In this document: piece after piece, positions 8,665-19,903 of the stretch
Numbering within the stretch: the stretch's first letter is position 1
Layout of the letters: every line of letters starts with the position of its first letter
Origin: Capnocytophaga sp. ARDL2
GTDB taxonomy: Bacteria > Bacteroidota > Bacteroidia > Flavobacteriales > Flavobacteriaceae
DNA: 64,000 nucleotides
Assembly (NCBI RefSeq): GCF_041530365.1
Contig: NZ_CP168034.1
Span: 124,001 to 188,000, forward strand
Direction: 5' to 3'
Translations under genes and position numbers: made by a program
The notes under the pieces: model-generated
Databases searched by the model: none
The model's input: only the letters and a program-made list of their open reading frames with translations
What the model was told of the DNA's origin: nothing

Positions 8665-10800
8665 TTAAGCGTTACCTTTTGCTTTTTTGATTACCTCTTC
8701 TTGAATGTTCGAAGGTGTTTGTTCGTAGTGAGAAAACTCCATTGTAGATGTTGCTCTACCTGAAGACAATGTTCTCAAAGTTGTTACATATCCAAACATT
8801 TCTGAAAGTGGAACGATTGCTTTTACTACTTTAGATCCATTGCGGTCATCCATTGAGTTGATTTGTCCTCTACGACGGTTCAAATCTCCTACGATGTCCC
8901 CCATGTTTTCTTCTGGAGTAAGTACTTCCAATTTCATCATTGGCTCTAAAATTACAGCTCCTGCAGCTTTTGCTGATTCTTTGAATCCGAATTTTGCTGC
9001 CAACTCAAATGACAATGCATCTGAATCCACCGCGTGATAAGATCCGTCAACTAAAGTTACTTTCAACCCGTCAACTTCAAATCCTGCCAATGGCCCTTCT
9101 TTCATTGCTTCTTTGAATCCTTTTTCTACTGCTGGGATGTACTCTTTTGGTACATTTCCTCCTTTTACTTCGTTTACAAACTGTAATCCTACAAATGGTT
9201 TTCCATCTACATCGTCTGCTGGCCCAATTTCGAAAACGATGTCCCCAAATTTACCACGACCTCCTGATTGTTTCTTATAAACCTCACGGTGGTTTGCTTT
9301 ACGAGTAAATGCCTCTTTGTACTCTACTTGTGGCTCTCCTTGGTTTACCTCCACCTTGAACTCGCGTTTCATACGGTCGATGATGATATCCAAGTGCAAC
9401 TCTCCCATTCCTGAGATGATTGTTTGCCCTGAAGCTTGGTCTGTACGCACTGTAAATGTTGGATCTTCTTCTGCCAATTTTGCCAAAGCCATACCCATTT
9501 TATCTACATCTGCCTTTGTTTTTGGCTCGATTGCGATACCGATTACTGGATCTGGGAATATCATAGACTCCAATACGATTGGGTGTTTCTCATCACACAA
9601 TGTATCACCTGTTTTGATATCTTTAAATCCTACTGCTGCTCCAATATCTCCTGCTTCGATTCTTTCGATTGGGTTTTGTTTGTTTGCGTGCATTTGGTAG
9701 ATACGAGAGATACGCTCTTTGTTTCCTGAACGCGTGTTCAATACATAAGAACCTGCATCCAATCCTCCTGAGTATGCACGGAAGAATGCCAAACGACCTA
9801 CATAAGGGTCTGTAGCAATCTTAAATGCCAATGCTGCAAACGGATCATTTACTGATGGTTTACGAGAGATTGGCTCCTCTGTGTTTGGATTAGTACCTTC
9901 GATCGCTTCTTTATCAGTCGGAGCTGGTAAGTAACGACATACAGCATCTAACATGAATTGTACTCCTTTGTTTTTGAACGAAGAACCACAAGTCATTGGG
10001 ATAATGCTCATATCCAAAGTAGCTGCACGCAATGCAGCGTGGATTTCTTCTTCAGTAATAGAGTTTTCATCCTCCATGTATTTTTCTAACAAGTTTTCGT
10101 CGTAAGCAGCGATTTCCTCGATCAATTGTCCACGATATTGTTTTACATCGTCCATCATATCAGCAGGAATATCGATGATATCGAAAGTAGCTCCTGAGTT
10201 TTCCTCATGCCATACGATTGCTTGATTTTTTACCAAGTCCACTACTCCTTTGAAATCTGCCTCATCACCGATTGGCAATACGATAGGCACTGCGTTTGAT
10301 TTCAACATGTCTCTTACTTGCTGACAAACATTCAAGAAGTTAGCCCCTTGACGATCCATCTTGTTTACAAATCCCATACGAGGAACTTTGTAGTTATCTG
10401 CCAATCTCCAGTTGGTTTCAGATTGTGGTTCTACCCCGTCAACTGCCGAGAACAAGAACACCAATCCGTCCAATACACGCAACGAACGGTTTACCTCTAC
10501 GGTAAAGTCAACGTGTCCTGGAGTATCGATGATGTTGAAGTGATATTCTTTAGATTCAGGAAGTTTTTTTCCTTGGTCTGTTGGGAAGTTCCATGTACAA
10601 GTAGTAGCAGCTGAAGTAATAGTAATACCTCTTTCAGCCTCTTGCTCCATCCAGTCCATAGTAGAAGATCCCTCGTGAGTTTCTCCGATTTTGTGGTTTT
10701 TACCAGTATAGAAAAGGATACGCTCAGTTGTAGTCGTTTTTCCAGCATCGATGTGAGCTGCAATCCCGATATTTCTAGTGTATTTTAAATCTCTAGCCAT
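8665..10800 (-). CDS. fusA: Translation elongation factor G
   Basis: 711 residues, full length. The GTPase signatures are intact: AHIDAGKTT (residues 15-23, P-loop), the [11 protein letters not shown] switch region, DTPGHVDF, and NKMD at about residue 147. The downstream domains show [19 protein letters not shown] and the C-terminal [22 protein letters not shown] drives translocation and, with RRF, ribosome recycling. It lies between rpsG and rpsJ in the standard str order. No disrupted motif is seen; fusidic-acid sites were not checked residue by residue. Confidence 0.98.
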   Translation of the reverse strand: MARDLKYTRNIGIAAHIDAGKTTTTERILFYTGKNHKIGETHEGSSTMDWMEQEAERGITITSAATTCTWNFPTDQGKKLPESKEYHFNIIDTPGHVDFTVEVNRSLRVLDGLVFLFSAVDGVEPQSETNWRLADNYKVPRMGFVNKMDRQGANFLNVCQQVRDMLKSNAVPIVLPIGDEADFKGVVDLVKNQAIVWHEENSGATFDIIDIPADMMDDVKQYRGQLIEEIAAYDENLLEKYMEDENSITEEEIHAALRAATLDMSIIPMTCGSSFKNKGVQFMLDAVCRYLPAPTDKEAIEGTNPNTEEPISRKPSVNDPFAALAFKIATDPYVGRLAFFRAYSGGLDAGSYVLNTRSGNKERISRIYQMHANKQNPIERIEAGDIGAAVGFKDIKTGDTLCDEKHPIVLESMIFPDPVIGIAIEPKTKADVDKMGMALAKLAEEDPTFTVRTDQASGQTIISGMGELHLDIIIDRMKREFKVEVNQGEPQVEYKEAFTRKANHREVYKKQSGGRGKFGDIVFEIGPADDVDGKPFVGLQFVNEVKGGNVPKEYIPAVEKGFKEAMKEGPLAGFEVDGLKVTLVDGSYHAVDSDALSFELAAKFGFKESAKAAGAVILEPMMKLEVLTPEENMGDIVGDLNRRRGQINSMDDRNGSKVVKAIVPLSEMFGYVTTLRTLSSGRATSTMEFSHYEQTPSNIQEEVIKKAKGNA

Positions 10801-10820
10801 TTGGTTTATTCTTTTAAAAA

Positions 10821-11297
10821 TTAGAATCTAAAGTGAGAGAATGCTTTGTTTGCCTCTGCCATTTTGTGAGTATCCATTCTCTTTTTTACAGCTGCACCTT
10901 CTTCTTTAGCTGCTGCCAAGATTTCAGACGCCAATTTAGCTGCCATAGATTTCTCGTTTCTTTTTCTTGCATAAAGAATCATCCATTTGATAGCCATAGA
11001 AATTTTTCTATCTGGACGAATTTGCATAGGAATTTGGAATGTAGCACCACCTACACGACGCGAACGCACCTCTACATGTGGCATTACATTAGTTAAAGCA
11101 TCTTTCCAAATTTCCAAAGATGTTTTTTCTTCATCTTGTTTTTTAGACTCTACGATATCCAATGCATCATAAAACACTTTGAATGCAATCGATTTTTTAC
11201 CGTCCCACATCAAGTTGTTTACAAATCTTGTTACCAACTGATCGTTAAACTTTGGATCTGGTAAAAGAGGTCTTTTCTTTGCCTGTCTTTTTCTCAT
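10821..11297 (-). CDS. rpsG: 30S ribosomal protein S7
   Basis: 158 residues: [40 protein letters not shown], the [20 protein letters not shown] signature (about residues 76-95), and the end [16 protein letters not shown]7 is a primary assembly protein of the 30S head and binds near the E site. It is the second gene of the str cluster, between rpsL (28-base gap) and fusA (20-base gap). Confidence 0.97.
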   Translation of the reverse strand: MRKRQAKKRPLLPDPKFNDQLVTRFVNNLMWDGKKSIAFKVFYDALDIVESKKQDEEKTSLEIWKDALTNVMPHVEVRSRRVGGATFQIPMQIRPDRKISMAIKWMILYARKRNEKSMAAKLASEILAAAKEEGAAVKKRMDTHKMAEANKAFSHFRF

Positions 11298-11325
11298 GTC
11301 TTTTTCTTAAAAAGTTTTTAAGTTA

Positions 11326-11709
11326 TTACTTTTTCGCATCTTTAGGGCGTTTTGCACCGTATTTAGATCTTCTTTGCGTACGACCGTTTACTCCGGCAGT
11401 ATCCAAAGCACCACGCACAATGTGGTATCTAACACCTGGCAAATCTTTTACCCTTCCACCTCTAACTAATACTATCGAGTGCTCTTGCAAATTGTGTCCT
11501 TCTCCTGGGATGTAAGCGTTTACTTCATTACCGTTTGTCAAACGCACACGAGCTACTTTACGCATCGCTGAGTTTGGCTTTTTAGGTGTAGTAGTATAAA
11601 CACGCGTACAAACTCCTCTTCTTTGAGGACAAGAATCCAAAGCAACCGATTTACTCTTCTTAGTCAATTGGGTTCTTCCTTTTCTTACTAATTGTTGAAT
11701 TGTTGGCAT
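11326..11709 (-). CDS. rpsL: 30S ribosomal protein S12
   Basis: 127 residues with [54 protein letters not shown] and [15 protein letters not shown]. The lysine pair in TPKKPNS (K43 and K44) is wild-type at the position where classical streptomycin-resistance substitutions occur, so no such resistance is encoded here. S12 monitors decoding at the A site. It is the first gene of the str cluster and has a clear promoter about 60 bases upstream. Confidence 0.98.
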   Translation of the reverse strand: MPTIQQLVRKGRTQLTKKSKSVALDSCPQRRGVCTRVYTTTPKKPNSAMRKVARVRLTNGNEVNAYIPGEGHNLQEHSIVLVRGGRVKDLPGVRYHIVRGALDTAGVNGRTQRRSKYGAKRPKDAKK

Positions 11710-11767
11710 AATGTTTATTAAATTTATCTACATTCAATTATTTAACCCCTACCTATTTTTGGGGATG

Positions 11768-11798
11768 CAAATATATAAATTATTTACTTCAAAACAAA
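11768..11798 (-). promoter_or_regulatory. Promoter of rpsL-rpsG-fusA-rpsJ
   Basis: On the minus strand TATATTTG (11768-11775) matches the TAnnTTTG box, and TTTG at 11795-11798 lies 19 bases upstream. The start site would be near 11762, with a leader of about 50 bases that can form a small CCCC/GGGG hairpin. Confidence 0.65.
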
Positions 11799-12083
11799 TT
11801 TATTTTTATTTTTTCTTGAGCGTGAGGCTAAAAGGAGGTAGCAGGAGGCTGATTACACCTGCGGTGTTGAAAACCTCTCGCAGATATCGCAGATAAACAC
11901 AGAGTTTTCACCTACTGTGTTTGAAATTACACGAATTATACTCTCTGCGTAACAAACCTATGTATCCTATGTTTCTATGTATTTAAAATAACTCCACAAA
12001 AAAATTCGCCAAAGTTCTACCGCTGTGGTTAGATCTTTGGCGAAGTTGATTTATTGTGCCTTAATGATTAAATCTACAAAAAA
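11799..12083. repeat. Intergenic region with repeat fragments between rpsL and rarA
   Basis: No gene is seen. The left part carries a 'GCGTGAGGCTAAA' fragment (about 11819) that recurs in reverse orientation near 48160, and 'CCTATGTTTCTATGT' (about 11967), part of the ACATAG repeats found before thiC, before thiH, after comEB and before the MuiA-like gene. The right end holds the rarA terminator. Confidence 0.5.
11997..12044 (-). terminator. Terminator after rarA
   Basis: On the minus strand a perfect 10-base stem, TTCGCCAAAG (12035-12044) and CTTTGGCGAA (12005-12014), is followed by a T-run (11998-12004). A strong intrinsic terminator 40 bases beyond the rarA stop. Confidence 0.85.
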
Positions 12084-13358
12084 CTACTCCCCATACTTTC
12101 CGCCCCAGCGTTGTTTCATAAATTCTTGTATTTGTTGTTCACGAGTGTTTTTTCCTGGTTCGTATAACGTAGTGCCTATCAGTTCGTCTGGTAAGTATTC
12201 TTGCTGAACAAAATTACCTGGAAAATCGTGGCTGTACAAATATTCTTGTCCGTATCCCATTTCTTTCATGAGTTTGGTTGGGGCGTTTCGCAAGTGCAAT
12301 GGCACCGATAAATCTCCTGTTTGCTTTACTACCGATTGGGCTTTGCCTATCGCCATATAACTGGCGTTGCTCTTAGGCGAAGTTGCTAAATAAATCGCAC
12401 ACTGACTGAGCAATATTCTACTTTCGGGCATTCCAATTACCGACACTGCCTGAAACACATTGTTTGCCATAATCAATGCGGTGGGGTTTGCCAAACCGAT
12501 GTCTTCCGATGCGGAAATTATCAATCGACGGGCGATGAATTTTACATCTTCTCCTCCTTCTATCATTCGTGCCAACCAATAAACGGCTCCGTTGGGATCA
12601 CTTCCTCTAATGGATTTGATAAATGCCGAAATTATGTCATAATGTTGTTCGCCTGTTTTGTCGTAAAGCACCATGTTTTTCTGCACGATTCGCATTACTT
12701 TTTCATTGGTGATTTCTATGGTATCTTCGCCAACGGCATTGATCACCAATTCAAAGGTATTGAGTAATTTGCGTCCGTCGCCACCCGACAATCGAAATAG
12801 AGATTCATATTCTTTAATAGTGATTTTTCGTTTTTTCAAGTCTTCATCTACCTCCATCGCTCGGTGTAGCAAGGCTTTCAAATCATCAAGTCCAAAGGGG
12901 TCTAATGTATAAACCTGACAACGAGAAAGCAATGCAGGTATAACCTCAAAACTTGGATTTTCGGTTGTGGCACCGATGAGCGTAACCCATCCTCGTTCTA
13001 CAGCACCCAATAGTGAATCTTGTTGCGACTTACTAAAACGATGAATCTCGTCGATAAACAAAATAGGTCGCTGTGCAAATAGATCTCCGTTGTTTTTTGC
13101 TTTGTCGATGACTTCACGCACTTCTTTTACCCCAGAATTGATGGCACTGAGGATATAAAATGGTCGTTTGCTTTCGTAGGCAATGATTTCAGCTAAAGTG
13201 GTTTTTCCTGTTCCGGGTGTTCCCCAAAATATCATTGAGGGTATCAAATCGTTTTTCAACATTTGAGTCAAAATACCTTTTTCTCCTACCAAATGTTGCT
13301 GACTGATGTAATCTTCTAATTTTTTCGGACGAACTCGTTCTGCTAATGGTGCTTTCAT
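12084..13358 (-). CDS. rarA: Replication-associated recombination protein A (RarA/MgsA AAA+ ATPase)
   Basis: 424 residues from the ATG at 13358. Walker A is GTPGTGKTT (residues 46-54), Walker B is [10 protein letters not shown] (about residue 103), and sensor 1 is [10 protein letters not shown]. The C-terminal half carries the RarA-specific block [20 protein letters not shown] and the end [13 protein letters not shown]. RarA acts at stalled forks with SSB and the clamp loader. The frame is open for a further 65 codons upstream, but those residues do not fit the family and come from a repeat element, so 13358 is chosen. A promoter box lies 4 bases before this ATG, implying a leaderless message. 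Confidence 0.92.
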   Translation of the reverse strand: MKAPLAERVRPKKLEDYISQQHLVGEKGILTQMLKNDLIPSMIFWGTPGTGKTTLAEIIAYESKRPFYILSAINSGVKEVREVIDKAKNNGDLFAQRPILFIDEIHRFSKSQQDSLLGAVERGWVTLIGATTENPSFEVIPALLSRCQVYTLDPFGLDDLKALLHRAMEVDEDLKKRKITIKEYESLFRLSGGDGRKLLNTFELVINAVGEDTIEITNEKVMRIVQKNMVLYDKTGEQHYDIISAFIKSIRGSDPNGAVYWLARMIEGGEDVKFIARRLIISASEDIGLANPTALIMANNVFQAVSVIGMPESRILLSQCAIYLATSPKSNASYMAIGKAQSVVKQTGDLSVPLHLRNAPTKLMKEMGYGQEYLYSHDFPGNFVQQEYLPDELIGTTLYEPGKNTREQQIQEFMKQRWGGKYGE

Positions 13359-13362
13359 ATCG

Positions 13363-13392
13363 CAAAGATACAAAGTTTGTAGAACTGAACAA
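13363..13392 (-). promoter_or_regulatory. rarA promoter, probably giving a leaderless transcript
   Basis: TATCTTTG on the minus strand (13363-13370) with TTG at 13390-13392, 19 bases apart. Only 4 bases separate the box from the rarA ATG at 13358, so the predicted start site coincides with or lies within a few bases of the start codon. Confidence 0.6.
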
Positions 13393-13410
13393 TGAACTTT
13401 GTAACTACTC

Positions 13411-13540
13411 GCATGAGCGGTGGGAACGGCATCCTTTTGTGGAGACAACTGCCGACACAAAAGATATAGCGGACGACGCGACGCTCTACCAAAGACTGAC
13501 GAGGAACGAGGAAGTTGATGGTAGAGGGGCACGCCCAAAA
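13411..13540. repeat. Dispersed intergenic element between rarA and the thi operon
   Basis: GC-richer than its surroundings, with 'GGAACGGCATCCTTTTGTG' and, after a loop, 'CACAAAAGATATAGCGGACG'. CTTTTGTG and CACAAAAG can pair into a stem. I recognise 'GGCATCCTTTT...AAAAGATATAGCGGA' as a widespread intergenic repeat of flavobacterial genomes, but only one copy is in this window. It underlies the spurious N-terminal extension of rarA. Confidence 0.5.
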
Positions 13541-13571
13541 AATAATAATTCACTCTTTTAAATATTTTTTC

Positions 13572-13579
13572 TATATTTG
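13572..13579 (+). promoter_or_regulatory. Promoter box of the thiamin operon
   Basis: TATATTTG matches the TAnnTTTG consensus and lies just before the TPP riboswitch, placing the start site at about 13585. No clear TTG is present at the -33 position. Confidence 0.5.
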
Positions 13580-13585
13580 TGCAAT

Positions 13586-13666
13586 GCTTTAGGGGTGTCT
13601 ATTTTCTGATAGGCTGAGATTTTACCCTTTGAACCTGATCTAGTTCATACTAGCGTAGGGAAAAGT
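13586..13666 (+). ncRNA. TPP riboswitch (thi box)
   Basis: The conserved thi-box elements are in order: GGGGTG (13592), CTGAGAT (13614-13620), ACCC (13624), the signature TTGAACCTGATCTAGTTCAT (13629-13648), and ACTAGCGTAGGGAAAAGT, which closes the three-way junction. It binds thiamin pyrophosphate and lowers expression of the downstream thiamin genes. It stands between a promoter box and thiS, the usual position in Bacteroidota. Confidence 0.95.
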
Positions 13667-13707
13667 AGTCTGTTTTGAGTGGGATATTGTCTTCATTCCC
13701 AAATAAA

Positions 13708-13742
13708 CATTCCTAAAGTGTAACTTAATTTTTTTAGGAATG
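13708..13742 (+). promoter_or_regulatory. Hairpin sequestering the thiS start codon (riboswitch expression platform)
   Basis: CATTCCTAAA (13708-13717) is the exact reverse complement of TTTAGGAATG (13733-13742), whose last three bases are the thiS ATG. The only purine-rich stretch before the start (AGGA) is also inside the stem. An upstream CATTCC at about 13694 could compete for the same arm, and TGGGA/TCCCA nearby gives an alternative pairing. There is no T-run after the stem, so control by hiding the start codon is more likely than termination. The pairing is directly visible; the switching model is inferred. Confidence 0.6.
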
Positions 13743-13946
13743 GAACTCACAATCAATCACCAAAAAAAGTCTTTTGACCAACTGCCGCCGTCGTTGGAAC
13801 AGTTGCTTATTGCCGAAAATTTGCTCAAAGATTTGGGTATCGCCGTGGCGGTAAATAATTCCGTTGTACCTCGTAATCTCTGGGCAACTACTCCCCTACA
13901 ACCTAATGATAATATACTGATAATCACCGCTACGCAGGGAGGGTAA
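13740..13946 (+). CDS. thiS: Sulfur carrier protein ThiS
   Basis: 68 residues with the ubiquitin-like ThiS pattern and the obligatory C-terminal Gly-Gly (ITATQGG). The end is adenylated by ThiF and converted to a thiocarboxylate that donates sulfur to ThiG for the thiazole ring. VNNSVVPRNLW fits the 'VNgxvvpR..W' family motif. It is the first gene after the TPP riboswitch, and its ATG lies within a 10-base-pair hairpin. Confidence 0.92.
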   Translation: MELTINHQKKSFDQLPPSLEQLLIAENLLKDLGIAVAVNNSVVPRNLWATTPLQPNDNILIITATQGG

Positions 13947-16039
<2,093 letters not shown>

Positions 16040-16040
16040 T

Positions 16041-16861
16041 CGGTTGAGTGCTTATTTTCTGCCATATCAATCTCAAAAAGACAAATTCAACGAAAGAGTT
16101 GATTTCAAGTAAATTATAGATACTTATTCGTTTGATAGAGAATTGAGATTTTTTGTTTTTGATTGTATTGAGCGTATAGAAGTTGCTATCCGTACACAAT
16201 TTATTTATCAAATGGCAATGAAATATAATGATAGTCATTGGCACGACAATCAAAATTAATTTATAGCATCGTTTTACAACAAAAAAGGAATAAAAATAGA
16301 TCCTTTTTCAGATTTTCAAGCTATAATTTCAAAAGCGAAGACAACACCAAAACCAGAAGTTTTATAAAGCATTGTATTGATAATTACGACAATCCGAGCA
16401 ATCCTCCTGCGTGGATGTGTTTTGAGCTTTTGACAATTGGTGAATTATCAAATATTTACAAAGGATTGAAAAACAATGATGATAAAAAACTCATTACCCA
16501 TTTTTTCGATGTTCATTATACTGTTCTTACCTCTTGACTTCACACGCTTACCTATGTTCGCAATATTTGTGTTCATCATAGCCGATTGTGGAACAAAGAT
16601 TTGACAGTAGAATCCGAAAGATTGTTAAAACCAAAAGGTGCTTGGATGAACGACAGATTTAACAATAACAAAAGAACATTTTACTTCTTGTGTGTATTTA
16701 AGTATTTGTTGATTCATGTCAATCCAAATAACAGTTTTACAAAAAAGTTGATACGTTTGTTTAATAAATATCTCAATGTAGCTATAAAATATTTAGGTAT
16801 TCCATCTGAAGGAAAAGGTAATCTAATCGATTGGACAAATGAACCGCTATGGCTATCTTAA
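16041..16861 (+). pseudogene. Decayed Abi_2-type (AbiD/AbiF-like) abortive-infection gene
   Basis: Pieces in several frames assemble into an Abi_2 protein lacking about its first 60 residues: RLSAYFLPYQSQKDKFNERV, then IIDTYSFDRELRFFVFDCIE and RIEVAIRTQFIYQMA, then PAWMCFELLTIGELSNIYKG, then LHTLTYVRNICVHHSRLWNK, then the tail to PLWLS. Damage includes in-frame TAA after VDFK (about 16110), TAA at about 16256, at least one frameshift around 16370, and a TGA where the family has Trp (before LHTLTYVRN, about 16536). Abi_2 proteins act in phage exclusion. It starts 2 bases after thiC, so it entered the thi operon and then decayed. Confidence 0.75.
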
Positions 16862-16872
16862 TAATTTGAAAA

Positions 16873-17460
16873 ATGCTAATCATCATTTCTCCAGAAAATA
16901 CAATCCCCTGCGAACCCCAAATAATCAATCAATTATTTGACGATGGTTTGGAGTTGTTGCATGTACGGAAATATCAATTTTCAGATGATGAAATGAGGTT
17001 TTATTTAGGGGAAATAAAGGCGAATTATTATTCAAAAATTGTTTTGCACTCACATTTTCATTTGGCTGAAAAATTTGGCATTCATCGTTTACACATCAGA
17101 GAAATAGACCGAAAAAACGAAAATTTTCCACAAGCTAAACATTGGCATTTGTCCACTTCTGTTCACAGTATAGACGATTTCAATCAATTGGAAGAACATT
17201 GGCAATACGCATTTTTGTCGCCTGTATTTCTGAGTATTTCCAAAAAAGGCTATGGAGAACATTCTGATGTGTTGGCTCAAATTTTCATGCGAACCAATTT
17301 TCACACAAAACTCCTCGCCTTGGGAGGAATAACCGCCGAAAATATCGAAAAAGTACTTCAACACGGAGCAGACGGTGCTGCATTGTTGGGAAGTATTTGG
17401 TTGAGTAAAGATCCGTTTGAGGAGTTTTTTAGGCTGAAATGTATCCTCAAAAGCATATAA
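16873..17460 (+). CDS. ThiE/TenI-like TIM-barrel protein (probable thiazole tautomerase or second thiamin-phosphate synthase)
   Basis: 195 residues in the ThiE/TenI fold: LIIISPEN at strand 1, LFDDGLELLHVRK (cf. xGaxxvqLRxK), the phosphate-binding end LLALGGITAENIEKVLQHGA and DGAALLGSIW. It differs from the true ThiE encoded downstream: the pyrimidine-site residues are not conserved (HVRK in place of QLRxK, no I-I-N-D), as in TenI, the thiazole tautomerase. Two ThiE-family genes in one thi operon are usual in Flavobacteria. The exact activity is not settled by sequence. It lies 11 bases after the Abi relic. Confidence 0.7.
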   Translation: MLIIISPENTIPCEPQIINQLFDDGLELLHVRKYQFSDDEMRFYLGEIKANYYSKIVLHSHFHLAEKFGIHRLHIREIDRKNENFPQAKHWHLSTSVHSIDDFNQLEEHWQYAFLSPVFLSISKKGYGEHSDVLAQIFMRTNFHTKLLALGGITAENIEKVLQHGADGAALLGSIWLSKDPFEEFFRLKCILKSI

Positions 17461-17495
17461 TAAATGGATTACATTTGTAAAAAAAGGAATACGAA

Positions 17496-18478
17496 ATGAA
17501 AGAAATGACCACTTTATTGGAAAACATAGGTAAAATTTACAACAAGCACGAATGCAAGTCAATCGTGTGATAAATTCTGCTATGATACTAAGCTATTGAT
17601 AAATAGGACGATTGATTGTTGAAGAAGAACAAAACGGAGAAAAACGAGCCGAATACGGTAAACAGCAATTACAACAGATTTCTGACTATCTCACAACACA
17701 TTACGGAAAAGGTTTTGATATTACCAACATCCGTAGAATAAGATTATTTTATTTGCAGTTTCCAATTCGAGACACACTGTGTCTCGAATTGAGTTGGTCG
17801 TACTATAGATGCTTGTTACATATTGAAAATCAAGAAGCAATTAGTCAAAATTGGAGCGTAAGGACGTTGGATAGACAAATTAGCGTATTATACTATGAGC
17901 AACTTTTGGCTTTACAGGAGAAAAATTTAGTAATTGCCGAAGCTAAGGAAAAAACCGAAAAATTGGCAGATAACATTAAAAACTATCTAAGAGCCCCTTA
18001 TATTTTGGATTTTTTAAATCTGTCTAACAAACCATACCATGAATCGAATGTAGAGGAAAGTCTTATCAATAATATTCAGCACCTTTTACTCGAATTGGGC
18101 AAAGGTTTTGCTTTTGTAGAACACCAACAACGCATTCGATTTGATGATGAAGATTTTTACATAAACTTGGTGTTTTACAACTTTAAATTGAAATATTTCT
18201 TGTTGATTGACATAAAGTTAGAGAAATTAAAACATCAAGATATTGGACAAATGGATACCAATGTTCGTTTGTACGACGAAATTCACAAAGGAACTGACGA
18301 CAATCCTACAATTGGTTTGGTTTTATGTGCTGAAAAAAGCGATTCCGTTGCCAAATATTCTGTACTCGCCGATAGAAAACAATTGTTTGCAGCGAAGTAT
18401 TTACCTTATCTCCCAACGAAGGAAGAACTTCAAAAGCTCATCAATATCAGTAAATTACATTTTAAGGATAATAAATAA
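17496..18478 (+). pseudogene. DUF1016 (YhcG-type) PDDEXK nuclease gene with broken N-terminus
   Basis: From the ATG at 17496 the frame gives MKEMTTLLENIGKIYNKHE and stops; after one frameshift NRVINSAMILSY is followed by TGA TAA where the family has Trp-Gln, then IGRLIVEEEQNGEKRAEYGK. The rest is open to 18478 and contains the DUF1016 HTH half (QFPIRDTLCLELSWSYYR) and the nuclease half (FAFVEHQQRIRFDDEDFYIN, then LVFYNFKLKYFLLIDIKLEK) with the likely D-x(n)-D-x-K catalytic pattern. The catalytic part could still be made from an internal start, but the gene as a whole is damaged. A 29-base palindrome lies inside it at 17763-17791. Confidence 0.75.
17763..17791. repeat. Near-perfect palindrome inside the DUF1016 gene
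   Basis: Arms CAATTCGAGACACA and TGTGTCTCGAATTG, 14 bases each, are exact complements around one central C. Related palindromes recur at 18481-18503 and 18528-18552, just after the gene. It encodes IRDTLCLELSW, a segment that exists in the family, so it is not an obvious length insertion. Confidence 0.7.
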
Positions 18479-18480
18479 CT

Positions 18481-18552
18481 TTTGAGAGATAGTGTCTCTC
18501 GAATTATGAAAAAGAAAATTTTTCCAGATTCGAGACTCACTGAGTCTCGAAT
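18481..18552. repeat. Two further copies of the TTCGAGA palindrome
   Basis: TTTGAGAGA/TCTCTCGAA (18481-18503, one mismatch) and ATTCGAGACTCA/TGAGTCTCGAAT (18528-18552, 12-base perfect arms around a C). Both lie between the DUF1016 gene and thiD and share the core TTCGAGA...TCTCGAA with the copy inside DUF1016. Confidence 0.65.
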
Positions 18553-18567
18553 TCATTTTGATAAAAA

Positions 18568-19296
18568 ATGCAGGAGTCTAATAAAATACTCAGCATAGCA
18601 GGATTTGATCCAAGCGGTGGTGCAGGAGTTTTAGCGGATGTAAAAACTGCTGAGCAACTCAAGGTGTATGCTATGGCAATCATCACGGCGAATACTTTGC
18701 AAACCGAAGATGCGTTTTTTGATTTACAGTGGCAACCTATTCAAACGGTTGAAAATAGCATTTCAACTTTAATGAACCGATACGATTTTTCGGTGGTAAA
18801 AATCGGTATTGTACCGAATGTCAATTATTTACACAAAATAGTTTCAAAAATCAAACAGTTGCAACCTCAATGTAAAATCGTTTGGGATACCGTGTTGAAA
18901 GCATCGGCTGGAGTGGATTTTTTCGCTACGGAAACTTTAGAATTATTACCCAAAACTTTAGAAATGATAGATTTAATCACCCCAAATTTTGAGGAATACC
19001 AAGTACTGAAAAACTATCTTTCGCCACGAAATACGGTGTTGATCAAAGGCGGACATCGCACCGAACAATTGGGAACGGACTCGTTGATTTTCAAGAATCA
19101 AATCATTGATTTTCCCCCCAATGTAGCGACTGTTTATCCCAAACACGGTTCGGGGTGTGTGCTGTCGTCGGCAATTACAGCTTATTTGGCACAAGAAAAA
19201 TCGTTGGAAGAAAGTTGTCGTTTAGGCAAACAATATGTAGAAAAATTTTTGAATAGCAATGCTTCTTTATTAGGAAAACACAATGAAAATCAGTAA
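18568..19296 (+). CDS. thiD: Hydroxymethylpyrimidine/phosphomethylpyrimidine kinase
   Basis: 242 residues of the ribokinase-like ThiD family, which phosphorylates HMP and HMP-P. Visible motifs: ILSIAGFDPSGGAGVLADVK (residues 7-26), ITANTLQTEDAF, VKIGIVPN, LITPNFEEYQVL, VLIKGGHR, and near the C-terminus PKHGSGCVLSSAITAYLA with the anion-hole and catalytic region (normally GTGC, here GSGC). Slightly shorter than the usual 260-270 residues. Its end overlaps thiE by 14 bases, so the two are translated together. Confidence 0.93.
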   Translation: MQESNKILSIAGFDPSGGAGVLADVKTAEQLKVYAMAIITANTLQTEDAFFDLQWQPIQTVENSISTLMNRYDFSVVKIGIVPNVNYLHKIVSKIKQLQPQCKIVWDTVLKASAGVDFFATETLELLPKTLEMIDLITPNFEEYQVLKNYLSPRNTVLIKGGHRTEQLGTDSLIFKNQIIDFPPNVATVYPKHGSGCVLSSAITAYLAQEKSLEESCRLGKQYVEKFLNSNASLLGKHNENQ

Positions 19297-19903
19297 ATTA
19301 CAATATATTTCACAAGGTCTTACAGCCAAGGAACAAAAACGAAATATTCGCACAGCCTTAGACCAAGGCATAGATTGGGTGCAGCTACGATGGAAAAATG
19401 CTATGGATAAAGAAATCACAAATTTAGCTGAAACCATAAAAATCCACTGCGAAAACTATCAAGCGTCATTAATCATCAACGATTTTGTTTCTGTTGCCAA
19501 GGCTGTAGATGCTTGTGGGATTCACTTAGGATTGAACGACGAAAAAATCACTACTGCAAGAGCAATTTTGGGCAAAAATAAAATCATCGGCGGTACAGCC
19601 AACACTTTGGAAGATGTTATTCAACGCATCAACGAAGGCTGCGATTACATCGGCTTAGGTCCGTACCGTTTTACGACTACCAAAGAAAAACTCAGTCCTA
19701 TTTTAGATTTGGAAGGTTACAAAAATATCTTTACTCAACTAAAAGAACAGCAGATTGAAATTCCGAAAATCATCGCCATTGGCGGAATAGAGTTTAATGA
19801 TTTACAAGCGATTAAAGAAACAGAAATATACGGTGTAGCCCTTTCGGGATTGATTACAAAACAGCCAGAGTTGGTACAAACAATTAAAAACATATTACAA
19901 TGA
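19283..19903 (+). CDS. thiE: Thiamine-phosphate synthase ThiE
   Basis: 206 residues with complete ThiE signatures: [19 protein letters not shown] (pyrimidine site), [65 protein letters not shown] and [12 protein letters not shown] (phosphate site). It joins HMP-PP to thiazole phosphate. It overlaps thiD upstream (14 bases) and thiG downstream (4 bases). The catalytic residues missing from the TenI-like protein at 16873 are present here, so this is the operon's true ThiE. Confidence 0.95.
   Translation: MKISKLQYISQGLTAKEQKRNIRTALDQGIDWVQLRWKNAMDKEITNLAETIKIHCENYQASLIINDFVSVAKAVDACGIHLGLNDEKITTARAILGKNKIIGGTANTLEDVIQRINEGCDYIGLGPYRFTTTKEKLSPILDLEGYKNIFTQLKEQQIEIPKIIAIGGIEFNDLQAIKETEIYGVALSGLITKQPELVQTIKNILQ

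Noticed and set aside
11326..11709. Streptomycin-resistance substitution in S12
   Set aside because: The lysines of the TPKKPNS motif are wild-type.
13359..13553. N-terminal extension of rarA up to 13553
   Set aside because: The extra 65 residues do not match RarA, are encoded by a repeat element, and the promoter box lies downstream of that start.
17763..18552. CRISPR-like array at the repeated palindromes
   Set aside because: Only three copies, uneven spacing, no uniform spacers and no cas genes.
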